From positions 1 through 64,000 of the forward strand of contig JBFWNT010000010.1 in the NCBI GenBank assembly GCA_050250915.1: a stretch of DNA of 64,000 bases, given 5' to 3'. A model generated the notes under the pieces. That model ran no database searches and had not been told where the DNA came from. It saw nothing but the letters and a program-made list of their open reading frames with translations. A program made the position numbers and the translations under genes. This DNA is from Miltoncostaea sp050250915. GTDB lineage: Bacteria; Actinomycetota; Thermoleophilia; Miltoncostaeales; Miltoncostaeaceae. Position 1 is the first letter of the stretch. The number at the start of each line of letters is the position of its first letter. This document shows, one piece after another, positions 8,220 through 19,988 of this stretch.

Positions 8220-8701
8220 CGCCGGCGGGCCGCCTTGATGGCGCGGTCGGCCTCGCGCCTGGCGTCCTTCTCCGCGATGGTGCGGCGCTTGTCGTAGAGG
8301 GTCTTGCCGCGGCCGAGGCCCAGCTCGATCTTGGCGCGCCCCTCCTTGAAGTAGAGGCGCAGCGGGATGAGCGCCAGGCCCTTCTCGTTCAGCGCCGCCG
8401 CGATGCGCTCGATCTCCCGGCGGTGGAGCAGCAGCTTGCGGGTCCGGCGCGGGTCGTGGCCGGCGTAGCCCGCGTTCTCGTAGTCGTGGAAGTGCGCGCC
8501 GATGAGCCAGGCCTCGCCGTCGCGGATCTGGACGTAGGCATCCGAGATCGTGGCCCCGCTCTCGCGGATGCCCTTCACCTCGCTGCCCTGCAGCACGATC
8601 CCCGCCTCGTAGCGGTCGGTGATCGCGTACTCGTGCAGGGCGCGCCGGTTCTGCGCGACGTCGCGGAAGCGCTCGTCGTTCTTCTTCTTCTTGGTCGCCA
8701 T
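8216..8701 (-). CDS. smpB: SsrA-binding protein SmpB
   Basis: A 161-residue SmpB of normal length. It binds tmRNA and delivers it to stalled ribosomes in trans-translation. Family motifs are clear: ALHEYAITDRYEAGIVLQG, GSEVKGIRESGATISDAYV, then NPRRTRKLLLH-like NDPRRTRKLLLH at about residue 85, and the basic C-terminal helix KTLYDKRRTIAEKDA. It ends the secA-prfB-ftsEX-ctp-rnr-smpB series, a common actinobacterial order. No Shine-Dalgarno is visible; a TAACCT hexamer ends 10 bases before the ATG, so a very short leader is possible. No tmRNA gene was recognised nearby. Confidence 0.95.
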   Translation of the reverse strand: MATKKKKNDERFRDVAQNRRALHEYAITDRYEAGIVLQGSEVKGIRESGATISDAYVQIRDGEAWLIGAHFHDYENAGYAGHDPRRTRKLLLHRREIERIAAALNEKGLALIPLRLYFKEGRAKIELGLGRGKTLYDKRRTIAEKDARREADRAIKAARRR

Positions 8702-8711
8702 CGGACCGGGG

Positions 8712-8717
8712 AGGTTA
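8712..8717 (-). promoter_or_regulatory. Possible -10 element of smpB
   Basis: TAACCT on the minus strand, ending 10 bases before the smpB ATG (8701), which lacks a Shine-Dalgarno sequence. Transcription from here would give a leader of only a few bases. No convincing -35 box. Confidence 0.3.
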
Positions 8718-10538
8718 GCGCGGGCGGGCGCCCGCCCTGCCGCGGCGGGACGGCGGGACCGGCGCGCGGCCGCGCCCGTCCCGTCCGCGGCCGGGGCGCG
8801 GGGCGTCGGCCGGCTCCAGCTCCACCCGCCCCCGGAGCGGCTCCACCCGGATCACGCGGACCTCGATGGGGTCGCCGAGGCGGATCCGCCGGCCCGACGC
8901 GTCGCCGATGAGCATCACCCCGAGCGGGTCGGCCCGGTAGTGGTCGTCCTCCAGCCGCCGCGACGGGAGGAACCCGGTCACGATCCCGCCCTCGAACGTC
9001 ACGAAGAGCCCCGCGTCGATCAGGCCGGTCACGACGCCGGCGACCGGCTGGTCCCCGCCGCGCTCGCCGAGCCGGTCGCGCAGCCAGTAGGCGGCGCAGA
9101 TGTCGTCGCCGCGGCGCTCCACCGCCGACGCCGCCCGCTCGGCGCCCGAGCTGCGGTCGGCCTCGAAGCCCAGCTCCGCCGCCTCCGGGGGCGGCCCCTC
9201 CAGCAGGCCCAGGGTGCTGAGCAGGCCGCGGTGCACCAGCAGGTCCGGGTAGCGCCGGATGGGCGAGGTGAAGTGCAGGTACGCGGCGCTCGCCAGGCCC
9301 GAGTGTCCGACCTCCGTCGCCGAGTAGTAGGCCTGGCGCAGCGAGCGCAGAACCAGCGGCCACAGCGCCTCCGCGCCGCGCCCACCGTTCGCCGCGAGGT
9401 GACGGGCCACCGCCTCCGCCGCCGCGGCCGCGGCGGCGCGCCGGGCGGGGCCGCCCATCTCCCCCTCGGGCAGGGGCGGCGTGGCGACGCCCAGCTCGGC
9501 GAGCTGCTCGTGGAGCATCGCCACGCGGCTCTGGGCGGGGTCCTCGTGGTGGCGGAACACCGTGGGCCGGGCCCGGGCGATCAGGTGCCGGGCGACCGCC
9601 TCGTTCGCGGCGATCATGCACTCCTCCACCAGCGAGTGGGCCGGCGTCTGGCCCTCGAGGTGGATCTCGGCGACGCGGTCGCCCTCGAAGCGCACCACCG
9701 GCTCCGCCGACGACGCCTCCAGCGCGCCACGCGCCATCCGCCGGTCGCGGAGGACGCGGGCCAGCGCGGCGAGCTCCGTGACGTCGCCCACGAGCGCGTC
9801 GTCGCCGAGAGACCCGCCCTCCAGGGCCGCATCGACCTCCCCATAGGTGAGCCGCCGTTCGGAGCGGATCAGCGACCGCGAGAAGCGCGTCTCGCCCACC
9901 CCGCCGTCGCGCCCGACCACCATCTCCACCGTCACGGCGGCCCGGTCGGCGCCGGGGCGCAGGCTGCAGAGGTCGGACGACAGCCGCGCCGGCAGCATCG
10001 GGTCGACCGCGCCCGGGACATAGACCGACGTGCCCCGCCGGGCGGCCTCGCGGTCGATCGCGCCGCCCGCCACCACGAAGCGCGCGACGTCGGCGATGTG
10101 GACCCACAGGCGCCACGCCCCCTCCCCCTCGGGCGCGATCGCCAGGGCGTCGTCGTGGTCCTTCGCCCCCTCCGGGTCGATGGTGATGACGCGCTGGGCG
10201 CGCAGGTCCCGGCGGCCGGGGTCGGCGGCCACGGCCCCCTCGTCCAGCGCGTCCGCCTCCTCGATCGCGGCGCGCGGGAACGGGCGGCCCATGTCCTCGG
10301 ACGCCAGCAGGGCCCGGAGTGCCGCCCGCGGCGACGAGGCCGGCCCGTGGACGGCGACCACCCGGCCCGAGCGCCCCCGCAGGCTCACCGTGACCAGGTC
10401 GCCCACCGACGCGCCGCCGCGGGCGCCCTTCGCCAGCGCGACCGGGGTGCCGGGCTCGAAGGCCGGCCGGGCAGCGGCTCCGCGACCGGACGACACCATC
10501 TCGGCCACCAGGACCGTCGCCGGTCCCCCGCGGCTCAT
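8715..10538 (-). CDS. rnr: RNase II/R family exoribonuclease
   Basis: A 607-residue 3'-to-5' exoribonuclease. The RNB catalytic motif DPEGAKDHDDAL at residues 121-132 carries the acidic residues that bind magnesium. The RNB domain extends to about residue 440 (with YLHFTSPIRRYPDLLVHR near its end), and an S1 RNA-binding domain follows at about 500-585. The protein is shorter than RNase R of Escherichia coli, with a reduced N-terminal cold-shock region. It starts inside the stop of the S41 protease gene (ATGA overlap at 10535-10538) and lies next to smpB, its usual partner in tmRNA-linked RNA quality control. Confidence 0.92.
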   Translation of the reverse strand: MSRGGPATVLVAEMVSSGRGAAARPAFEPGTPVALAKGARGGASVGDLVTVSLRGRSGRVVAVHGPASSPRAALRALLASEDMGRPFPRAAIEEADALDEGAVAADPGRRDLRAQRVITIDPEGAKDHDDALAIAPEGEGAWRLWVHIADVARFVVAGGAIDREAARRGTSVYVPGAVDPMLPARLSSDLCSLRPGADRAAVTVEMVVGRDGGVGETRFSRSLIRSERRLTYGEVDAALEGGSLGDDALVGDVTELAALARVLRDRRMARGALEASSAEPVVRFEGDRVAEIHLEGQTPAHSLVEECMIAANEAVARHLIARARPTVFRHHEDPAQSRVAMLHEQLAELGVATPPLPEGEMGGPARRAAAAAAAEAVARHLAANGGRGAEALWPLVLRSLRQAYYSATEVGHSGLASAAYLHFTSPIRRYPDLLVHRGLLSTLGLLEGPPPEAAELGFEADRSSGAERAASAVERRGDDICAAYWLRDRLGERGGDQPVAGVVTGLIDAGLFVTFEGGIVTGFLPSRRLEDDHYRADPLGVMLIGDASGRRIRLGDPIEVRVIRVEPLRGRVELEPADAPRPGRGRDGRGRAPVPPSRRGRAGARPR

Positions 10539-11731
10539 CCCGCGGCCGCCGCCAGGGCGAGGGCCTTCTGGAGCGCCTCGTCGGGCTTGGTGGCCGGGTC
10601 GTCGACGACCCTGACCGCCGGGGGCAGCCCCCGCTTGGCCAGGTCGTAGCCCGACGGCGTGAGGTAGCGCTGGGTGGTGAGCTTCAGCGCCCCGCCGTTG
10701 CGCAGCAGGATCGTGCTCTGCACCAGGGCCTTCCCGAACGTGCGCTCGCCCACCAGCGTGCCGCGCTTGCTGTCGCGCAGGGCGCCGGCCACGATCTCGC
10801 TCGCGCTGGCCGAGTTGCGGTCGACGAGCACCTCGAGGGGGAGGTTGCCGGCCACCGGGTCGGTGGTGGTCCTGATGACGTCGCGCGCCGAGTGCTCGCC
10901 CTGGGTCACGACCACCGTCGAGCCCTTCGGCAGGAAGGCCCCGGCGATGCCGACGGCCTCGTCCACCAGGCCGCCCGGGTCGCCGCGCAGGTCCAGCACG
11001 AGCGCCTGGACGCCCCGCGCGCGCAGGTTGGTGATGGTGTCGCGCAGCGCGCCGGACGCCCCCCGCGAGAACTGGGCGAGGGCGATGTACCCGATCTTGC
11101 GGCCGTCGCGCGTGATGATCTTCGAGTCGACGGCCGGGACGCTGATGCGCGCCCGCGTCATCGTGAGCTCGCGCGGCGGCGCGTCACCGGTCTGGAAGCC
11201 CACCTCGACGGAGCTGCCCTCCTCGCCGCGGATCTCGGCGACCACGGCGTCGAGCGTCCGCCCCTTGGTGGGTTTGCCGTTGACCGAGACAATCGTGTCG
11301 CCCGCCTTGACGCCCTGGTCGGCGGCCGGGCTGCCGTCGTAGACGCGCACCACCACGATGTCCTCGTCGCGCTGCGCCACCTGGAGCCCCACGCCGTAGT
11401 AGGCGCGGTCGGTGCGGAGGCGCAGGGCCTGCAGCTCGGCGGGGCTGAGGTAGTCGGTATAGGGGTCGTCGAGGCTCCCGATGAGCGCGTCGACCGACGC
11501 GTCCTCCAGCTTCTCGCGGTCGACCGGCTCGTAGTAGCGGTCCTCCAGGATCTGGAGCACCTGCGCCGAGAGGTCCTGGCCGCTGTTGCCCAGCACCCAG
11601 CCGCGGACGGGGTCCTTCAGGTGGGTGAGCCCCACCGCCTCCGCGTGCCCGCCGACCACCACGCCGGCCACGAAGACGGCCAGCACCACGAACACGGCGG
11701 CCACGGCCGCGAGGACCCGGCGGAGGCTCAT
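10535..11731 (-). CDS. S41 family C-terminal processing peptidase
   Basis: A 398-residue exported serine protease. An N-terminal membrane anchor (about residues 5-28, VLAAVAAVFVVLAVFVAGVVVGG) is followed by a PDZ domain (about 100-185, including GVGLQVAQRDEDIVVVRVYDGSPA). The S41 catalytic domain carries the likely catalytic serine in RNSASASE (S309) and lysine in RTFGKALVQ (K334), the usual 25 residues apart. Such enzymes trim proteins at their C-termini in the cell envelope. It sits downstream of ftsEX, a context often seen for envelope or division-linked proteases. Confidence 0.93.
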   Translation of the reverse strand: MSLRRVLAAVAAVFVVLAVFVAGVVVGGHAEAVGLTHLKDPVRGWVLGNSGQDLSAQVLQILEDRYYEPVDREKLEDASVDALIGSLDDPYTDYLSPAELQALRLRTDRAYYGVGLQVAQRDEDIVVVRVYDGSPAADQGVKAGDTIVSVNGKPTKGRTLDAVVAEIRGEEGSSVEVGFQTGDAPPRELTMTRARISVPAVDSKIITRDGRKIGYIALAQFSRGASGALRDTITNLRARGVQALVLDLRGDPGGLVDEAVGIAGAFLPKGSTVVVTQGEHSARDVIRTTTDPVAGNLPLEVLVDRNSASASEIVAGALRDSKRGTLVGERTFGKALVQSTILLRNGGALKLTTQRYLTPSGYDLAKRGLPPAVRVVDDPATKPDEALQKALALAAAAG

Positions 11732-11807
11732 CTGACGGGTCCCGGACGCAACCCTTCCGATGGTAGACGCATCAGGGCCTCCCGCCGGGCCCGCCGGGCG
11801 GTCTTAC

Positions 11808-12704
11808 TCAGACCTTCAAGAAACGGCGCAGCGTGATGCCGCTGCCGAGCGCGCCCACGAGGCCGCCCGAGAGGATCAGGATGAGCCCGAGCAGCGGGAA
11901 CCCGATCGTCGTGGCCTGGTCGCGCGTGAGGGCGCTGTCGGCGTCCTGGATCCACTGGTCGACCACGCCGACCTTCACCGCCCAGAGCAGGGCGACGGAC
12001 AGGATCGCGCCGACGAGCCCGCAGATGACCCCCTCGATCACGAAGGGCCATCGGATGAACCAGTTCGTCGCGCCGACGAGCTTCATGACCTCCACCTCGC
12101 GGCGGCGGGCGAAGATCGACAGCCGGATCGTGTTGCCGATCAGCAGGATCGACGCCACCAGCAGGATCGTGATGAGCCCGAGCCCCGCCCACTGGATGAA
12201 GCGCGCGACGCTGAGCAGCTTGTCGGCCGTCTCCTTCCCGTAGGAGATGCCGAGCTCGGGGTCGATCGCCGGGCTGTCGGAGATCTGGTCGATGATCCCC
12301 TGCGCGTTGTCCGGGTCGGTCGGCTTGATGTTGAACTTCGCCGGCAGCGGGTTGCTGGGGAGCTCCTCCAGGATGGAGGGGTCCTTCAGGCGGCCGCGCA
12401 GCTCGGTGAGGGCATCGTCCTTCGAGACGTACGTGAACTCGCGGATCTGGCCGTTGCTCTGCAGCGCGACCAGCTGCGTCCGGAGGCCCTCCACCTGCGG
12501 CACCGTGGCCGAGTCGGAGATGAACGCATCGATGTCGACCTTCTCCTTCTGGGAGTCCACGGTCGACTGCACGTACAGGAACGACGGGATGAAGGCGCCG
12601 AGGATGAAGACCGCGATGAGCACGGTGACCGTCGCGGCGACCGACACGGCGGCGTTCGCGCGGATCGAGCGCCACGCCTCGGCGACGAAGAACTTGGGGC
12701 TCAC
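11808..12704 (-). CDS. ftsX: Cell division ABC-type permease FtsX
   Basis: A 298-residue membrane protein with the FtsX layout: a short cytoplasmic start, a first membrane helix at about 22-45, a large extracellular domain to about 170, then three more helices (about 175-200, 225-250, 265-292). With FtsE it passes division signals to peptidoglycan hydrolases outside the membrane. The GTG at 12704 directly abuts the ftsE TAG, so translation is coupled. Confidence 0.95.
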   Translation of the reverse strand: MSPKFFVAEAWRSIRANAAVSVAATVTVLIAVFILGAFIPSFLYVQSTVDSQKEKVDIDAFISDSATVPQVEGLRTQLVALQSNGQIREFTYVSKDDALTELRGRLKDPSILEELPSNPLPAKFNIKPTDPDNAQGIIDQISDSPAIDPELGISYGKETADKLLSVARFIQWAGLGLITILLVASILLIGNTIRLSIFARRREVEVMKLVGATNWFIRWPFVIEGVICGLVGAILSVALLWAVKVGVVDQWIQDADSALTRDQATTIGFPLLGLILILSGGLVGALGSGITLRRFLKV

Positions 12705-13553
12705 CTAGCTGTCGGCTCTCGCGTAGCTGGCCTGGCGCTGGTCGCGGACCACCTTGCCGTTCTCGAGCGCGATGACCCGCATCTGCATCTTGTCGACCAT
12801 CTCGCGGTCGTGGGTGGCCATGATGACCGTGGTCCCCGTGCGGTTGATGCGGTAGAGCAGCTGCATGATCCCGATGGACGTCTCGGGGTCGAGGTTCCCC
12901 GTGGGCTCGTCAGCGATCAGCAGGCGCGGGTGGTTGACGAACGCGCGCGCGATCGAGACGCGCTGCTGCTCGCCACCCGACAGCTCGTTGGGGTAGCGGT
13001 CGGACTTGTCCGAGAGGCCCACCAGGGCCAGGATCTCCGGCACCTTGCGGCGGATGTTCCGGGGGTTCTCGCCGATCACCTGGAGCGCGTACGCCACGTT
13101 CTCGTAGACGGTGCGGCCGGCGAGCAGCTTGTAGTCCTGGAACACGCAGCCGATGGAGCGGCGCAGGTACGGCACGCGCGAGCGGCGCAGGCTCTGGAGG
13201 TTGCGGCCCCCGACCGTGATCGTCCCCGCCGTCGGCTCGAACTCCTTGATGAGGAGCCGGATGAACGTGGACTTGCCGGAGCCGGAGGGGCCCACCAGGA
13301 ACACGAACTCGCCGCTCTCGATGGAGAGGGAGACGTCGTCCAGGCCGACCGCCTCGGTCGTGTAGGCCTTCGAGACCCCGTCCAGGATGACCATCGGGCC
13401 GTCCCCGGGGCGCAGCATGGTGCGGCGGTCGGCGCGGCGCGACAGGGCCGCGCCCTCGCGCCGCTGCTCGCGGCGGCGGGTGCGCTCGTCGGCGCGGGAC
13501 GTGCGCGCGTCGTCGGGCTCGGTGGGTGTCGGGGGGGCGGCGTCGGTGCTCAT
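12705..13553 (-). CDS. ftsE: Cell division ATP-binding protein FtsE
   Basis: The ATPase partner of FtsX. Walker A GPSGSGKST, the ABC signature LSGGEQQR, and Walker B LLIADEP are all intact. At 282 residues it is about 50 longer than usual: the extra part is an arginine-rich, disordered-looking start (many R, E and D residues) before MVILDGVSKAY. The ATG at 13553 has only a weak upstream AGG, so a later start such as the internal methionine near residue 45 or 53 is possible. Confidence 0.95.
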   Translation of the reverse strand: MSTDAAPPTPTEPDDARTSRADERTRRREQRREGAALSRRADRRTMLRPGDGPMVILDGVSKAYTTEAVGLDDVSLSIESGEFVFLVGPSGSGKSTFIRLLIKEFEPTAGTITVGGRNLQSLRRSRVPYLRRSIGCVFQDYKLLAGRTVYENVAYALQVIGENPRNIRRKVPEILALVGLSDKSDRYPNELSGGEQQRVSIARAFVNHPRLLIADEPTGNLDPETSIGIMQLLYRINRTGTTVIMATHDREMVDKMQMRVIALENGKVVRDQRQASYARADS

Positions 13554-13700
13554 GCTGACGACCTGTGCGTTGTGGGGACGTCCGGGGGCGACGTGTCGTC
13601 ACTCAACCCATCGGCGGAAGACGGCGTCCCGTGAGGCCGGGTGACACTAGCACGGGAATTCGCGCGTCCTGCCACCCTCGGGGGTTCGACGGGCGGGACG

Positions 13701-14870
13701 TCAGTCCTCCGCGCCGGGGTCGCCGACGGCGGCGCCACCGCGCGCCCGCCGCTCCAGCTCCGCGCGGATGAACCCGTCCAGGTCGCCGTCCAGCACGCCC
13801 TGGGCGTTTCCGGTCTCGTGGCCGGTCCTCAGGTCCTTCACCATCGTGTACGGGTGGACCACGTAGGAGCGGATCTGGCTGCCGAAGCCGATGCTCTGGC
13901 TCTCGCCACGCGCCTTCGCCGCCTCGGCCTCCCGGCGCTCCAGCTCCAGCTGCACCAGACGCGAGCGCAGCATCGCCATCGCCGTCGCCCGGTTCTGGGT
14001 CTGGGAGCGCTCGTTCTGGCACTGCACGACGATCTTCGAGGGCAGGTGCGTGATGCGGACGGCGGAGTCGGTCTTGTTGACGTGCTGCCCGCCGGCGCCG
14101 CTGGCGCGGTACGTGTCGATCTTCAGGTCCTTGTCGAGGATCTCCACCTCGACGTCGTCGGACACGAGCGGGGCCACGTCGACCGCGGCGAACGAGGTCT
14201 GGCGCCGGTTCGCGGAGTCGAACGGCGAGAGGCGCACCAGCCGGTGCACGCCGCGCTCCGCCTGGAGCAGCCCGTAGGCGTTCTGGCCGTGGACCGTGAA
14301 CGTCGCTGACTTGAGGCCCGCCTCGGTGCCCTCCTGGGCCTCCTTCAGGTCGGCCTTCAGGCCGCGCCGCTCCGCCCAGCGCAGGTACATGCGCAGCAGC
14401 ATCTCGGCCCAGTCCTGCGCGTCGGTTCCGCCCTCCCCCGCGTTGATGGTCACCACCGCGTCGCCGGCGTCGTGCTCGCCGGAGAACAGGCGGGACTCCT
14501 CCAGCGCGGCGAGGGTCACGTCGGCGCCGTCGATCCCCTCGGCCAGCTCGCCGAGCATGTCGGGGTCGAGGGCGCCGCCGCGCTCCTCCTCGCGCAGCAG
14601 GTCGGCCATCTCCGCCAGGCCGTCGATCTCCTCGGTGAGCGCGCGGTACTGGCTCAGGCGGCCGCTGGCGGCGGCATGCTCCGACGAGATGCGCGCGGCC
14701 GCTCCCTGGTCGTCCCAGAAGCCGGGCGCGCCCATCTTCTGCTCGAGGTCGGCGACGCGCCGCTCGAGGGCCGGCGGGTCGAGGTACTCGCCGAGGACCC
14801 CGGCCCGCTCCCGGAGGGCGGCGGTGCGCGGGATCAGCTCGTCGAGCGAGAGGGTGGAGTCGGTGCTCAT
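13701..14870 (-). CDS. prfB: Peptide chain release factor 2
   Basis: A 389-residue class I release factor that ends translation at UGA and UAA. The peptidyl-hydrolysis motif GGQ appears in RASGAGGQHVNKTDS, and the RF2-type stop-codon recognition tripeptide SPF is present in VRLSPFDSANRR. The gene reads through in one frame: the programmed +1 frameshift with internal TGA found in many bacteria is absent. It begins 12 bases after secA and precedes ftsE. Confidence 0.96.
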   Translation of the reverse strand: MSTDSTLSLDELIPRTAALRERAGVLGEYLDPPALERRVADLEQKMGAPGFWDDQGAAARISSEHAAASGRLSQYRALTEEIDGLAEMADLLREEERGGALDPDMLGELAEGIDGADVTLAALEESRLFSGEHDAGDAVVTINAGEGGTDAQDWAEMLLRMYLRWAERRGLKADLKEAQEGTEAGLKSATFTVHGQNAYGLLQAERGVHRLVRLSPFDSANRRQTSFAAVDVAPLVSDDVEVEILDKDLKIDTYRASGAGGQHVNKTDSAVRITHLPSKIVVQCQNERSQTQNRATAMAMLRSRLVQLELERREAEAAKARGESQSIGFGSQIRSYVVHPYTMVKDLRTGHETGNAQGVLDGDLDGFIRAELERRARGGAAVGDPGAED

Positions 14871-14882
14871 CGTCCGGCGCCG

Positions 14883-17510
<2,628 letters not shown>

Positions 17511-17632
17511 GCTCGCGGTAGCGGTGTCACGGCCATCGGTAATCGTAGCGCAGGGGTCCTCTCGGCCCCCGGGGCCCCGAACCGTAGTCCCGGGGCGCGG
17601 ACGGCCGCGTCCGACGCCATGATGCCCTCCGC

Positions 17633-18709
17633 ATGGGCGATCTGAAGCACGAGATCTCCCCCGCGCTGGTGCGGGACCTCGCCCGCCTGATGGCCGGGGC
17701 CTGGCACGGATTCCCGGCCGCGCGGCTCGCGGATGCGGCCGGCGGACTGGAGCCGCTGGAGCTCATGGCCCGCAACGCGCACGTCGCCGCCGCCCTCGGC
17801 GCGTGCATGCCCGCCGACTTCACCGAGGCGGCGGACGTGATGCTCCGCGCCCTCGCCGCCCCGGAGCTGGACGGCTGGATCGCGCTGCCCTGCGTGACCT
17901 GGGCGGGGGCGGCGGGCATCGACGATCCGGCCACCGCGCTCCCGCTGCTGGCGGCGCTGACGCCGCGCTTCTCGGCGGAGTGGGCGGTCCGGCCCTTCCT
18001 GCTGCGGCACCCCGAGGCGACGTGGGCCCACCTGGCCCGGTGGGCCGGCGACTCCGACGAGCACGTGCGCCGCCTCGTGTCGGAGGGCACCCGCCCGCGC
18101 CTGCCGTGGACGTCGCGCCTGCGCCTGGACGCCGACGGCACCGCCCGCGCCGTGGCCCTGCTCGAGCGCCTGTCCGACGACCCCTCCGGGTACGTGCGCC
18201 GCTCGGTCGGCAACCACCTGAACGACATCTCCCGGGACGACCCCGCCCTGGCGGTCGCGCTTGCCCGGCGCTGGCGGGCCGGCGTCCACGGCGACGAGGT
18301 GGCCCGCCGTGGCATGCGGACGCTGGTCGCCGCCGGCGACCCCGCCGCCCTCGCCGCGCTGGGCCTGGACGCCGAGGTCCGCATGGAGGCGTTCGACGTG
18401 TCGCCGGCGCGGGTGCCGCTGGGCGGCGCGGTGGAGGTCACGGCGGTCCTCGCCGCGCCCCCCGGCACGGCGGTCGTCGCCCACCTGCTGGTGCACTACC
18501 GCGGCGCGGACCGCCCGCCGAAGCCCTTCGTCCTCGCGCGCGGGACGGTCCCGGCCGGGGGCGTGCTCACGGTCCGGCGGCGGCATGCGTTCCGCACCGT
18601 CTCGATCCGCACCGTCCGACCCGGCCCGCACCGCATCGGCCTCCAGGCGAACGGGCGGGTGCTCGCGGAGTCCGAGGTCGAGGTCCTCGCGCCGCCGGGT
18701 CAGGAGTAG
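17633..18709 (+). CDS. AlkC-like DNA alkylation repair protein
   Basis: A 358-residue HEAT-repeat protein of the AlkC/AlkD DNA glycosylase superfamily. AlkC-type features include a helical array through about residue 245, with the stretch PRLPWTSRLR and YVRRSVGNHLNDISRDDP, where such proteins contact alkylated DNA. A C-terminal beta domain of about 100 residues follows (VEVTAVLAAPPG ... PHRIGLQANGRV), as in the longer AlkC forms. It would excise alkylated bases. The gene stands alone on the plus strand and its end overlaps the convergent oxidoreductase by 10 bases. Confidence 0.75.
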   Translation: MGDLKHEISPALVRDLARLMAGAWHGFPAARLADAAGGLEPLELMARNAHVAAALGACMPADFTEAADVMLRALAAPELDGWIALPCVTWAGAAGIDDPATALPLLAALTPRFSAEWAVRPFLLRHPEATWAHLARWAGDSDEHVRRLVSEGTRPRLPWTSRLRLDADGTARAVALLERLSDDPSGYVRRSVGNHLNDISRDDPALAVALARRWRAGVHGDEVARRGMRTLVAAGDPAALAALGLDAEVRMEAFDVSPARVPLGGAVEVTAVLAAPPGTAVVAHLLVHYRGADRPPKPFVLARGTVPAGGVLTVRRRHAFRTVSIRTVRPGPHRIGLQANGRVLAESEVEVLAPPGQE

Positions 18710-19347
18710 ACGGGCGCCGGGGGGATCGGCCGGCCCGCCGCGACGGCGTCCACGACCTCCCGCGCATCGAGGGGCCGGTACTCCTCCCCGTAGACCGCCC
18801 CCTCGCGGCGTGGGGCCTCCATGACCGCGCAGTCCGCGGTCCCGCCGATCACCACCGGGGTGTACCCGGCGTCGCGCACGAGGCCGGCGACCACCTCCAC
18901 CGCCTCCGCGTCGTCGCCGCAGATCCACTGCACCACCGGCGGGTCGCGGTGGGCCGTGAGCTCCTGGAAGGCCGACGTGAGCGTGTTGAAGCACTTCGTG
19001 TAGCGCGCCCCCGGCATCCGGGCCGCGTTGAAGGACGCCGCCGTCTGTCCCGCCGCGGGCTTGGGCCCCGAGCCGAACGGGTTGGTGGTGTCCACGACGA
19101 TCCGGCCGTCGAGGGGACCCATCTCCGCGATCGCGTCGGGCAGCGCGTCCCACGGGACCGCGATCACGACCACCTCCGCGCCGCGCACGGCGTCGGCGGG
19201 CGGCGCGGCGAGGGCCCCGATCTCGTCGGCCCGGCGCCGCACGCGCTCCGGATCGCGCCCGCTCACCGTCACCCGGTGGCCCGCCGCGACCAGCTGCCGC
19301 GCGACGTTGCCGCCGATCCGCCCGGCGCCGATCACCGCGACGTCCAC
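18700..19347 (-). CDS. F420-type NADP oxidoreductase (NPOX family)
   Basis: A 215-residue dinucleotide-binding protein. The N-terminal Rossmann motif VAVIGAGRIGGNVARQL is followed by SGRDPERV, whose basic residues favour NADP. The central VVDTTNPFG and the later YTKCFNTL are characteristic of the reductases that exchange hydride between NADP and coenzyme F420. It could also be a ferric-reductase-like relative without F420. GTG at 19347 has GAGGG about 9 bases upstream. Confidence 0.7.
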   Translation of the reverse strand: MDVAVIGAGRIGGNVARQLVAAGHRVTVSGRDPERVRRRADEIGALAAPPADAVRGAEVVVIAVPWDALPDAIAEMGPLDGRIVVDTTNPFGSGPKPAAGQTAASFNAARMPGARYTKCFNTLTSAFQELTAHRDPPVVQWICGDDAEAVEVVAGLVRDAGYTPVVIGGTADCAVMEAPRREGAVYGEEYRPLDAREVVDAVAAGRPIPPAPVYS

Positions 19348-19356
19348 GACGTGCCC

Positions 19357-19923
19357 TCAGTCCTCGGGGGCGATGAGGCCGTAGTCGCCGTCGCGACGGC
19401 GGTACACCACGTTGACGGTGCCGTCGGACTCGTTGCGGAAGACGTAGAAGTCGTGGTGGAGCATGTCCATGTGGAGGGCCGCGTCCTCCGGCGACATCGG
19501 CTTCATCTCGAAGCTCTTGCTCTTGACCAGGCGGGGCGCCGCCGGCTCCTCCGGCGCGGCCGCCATCTGCTGCTCGATGAGCTCCGGCACCTCGTCCAGG
19601 GGCGCGCGCCCGTGGTGGTCGCGCCGGCGCTCGCGGTAGCGGCGCGCCTGGCGCTCCAGCTTGCGGGCCGCCGCGTCGATCGCCGCGTACATGTCCTCCG
19701 AGGACTCCCGCACCCGCAGCACCGGCCCCTTGGTGCGTACCGTGACCTCCGCGATCTGGGCGGCCGCGATCTTCGGGTTGCGCTCCACGGAGAGCTCCAG
19801 CTCCACCTGCGTCGCGTCGTCCCATGGCGGGAAGACCCTGGCGACCCGCTCGAGCTTCTGCTCGGCGTGATCGAAGAGCGCGTCCGTGACCGACATCCCC
19901 TTGCCCTTGACCTGGAGCTGCAT
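19357..19923 (-). CDS. hpf: Ribosome hibernation promoting factor, long form
   Basis: A 188-residue long-type HPF/RaiA. The N-terminal S30AE domain (about 1-105, starting MQLQVKGKGMSVTDAL) binds the small-subunit decoding site. The C-terminal domain (about 130-188, VKSKSFEMKPMSPEDA ... FYVFRNESDGTVNVVYRRRDG) dimerises to form idle 100S ribosomes. The ATG at 19923 is fixed by a strong GGGAGG upstream. A TAACAT at 19956-19961 on the minus strand may be its -10 box. Confidence 0.93.
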   Translation of the reverse strand: MQLQVKGKGMSVTDALFDHAEQKLERVARVFPPWDDATQVELELSVERNPKIAAAQIAEVTVRTKGPVLRVRESSEDMYAAIDAAARKLERQARRYRERRRDHHGRAPLDEVPELIEQQMAAAPEEPAAPRLVKSKSFEMKPMSPEDAALHMDMLHHDFYVFRNESDGTVNVVYRRRDGDYGLIAPED

Positions 19924-19988
19924 GGGAGCCTCCCTCTCTTCGATGCGGTCCTCCGATGTTAGTCGAGCCCCCGGGTCCCGACCTAGCG

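Noticed and set aside
8219..8720. tmRNA gene next to smpB
   Set aside because: No tRNA-like acceptor arm or ANDYALAA-type tag frame was found; smpB is bordered directly by coding sequence.
13701..14870. Programmed frameshift in prfB
   Set aside because: The gene is open in one frame from ATG to stop, with no internal TGA near codon 25, as in many actinobacteria.
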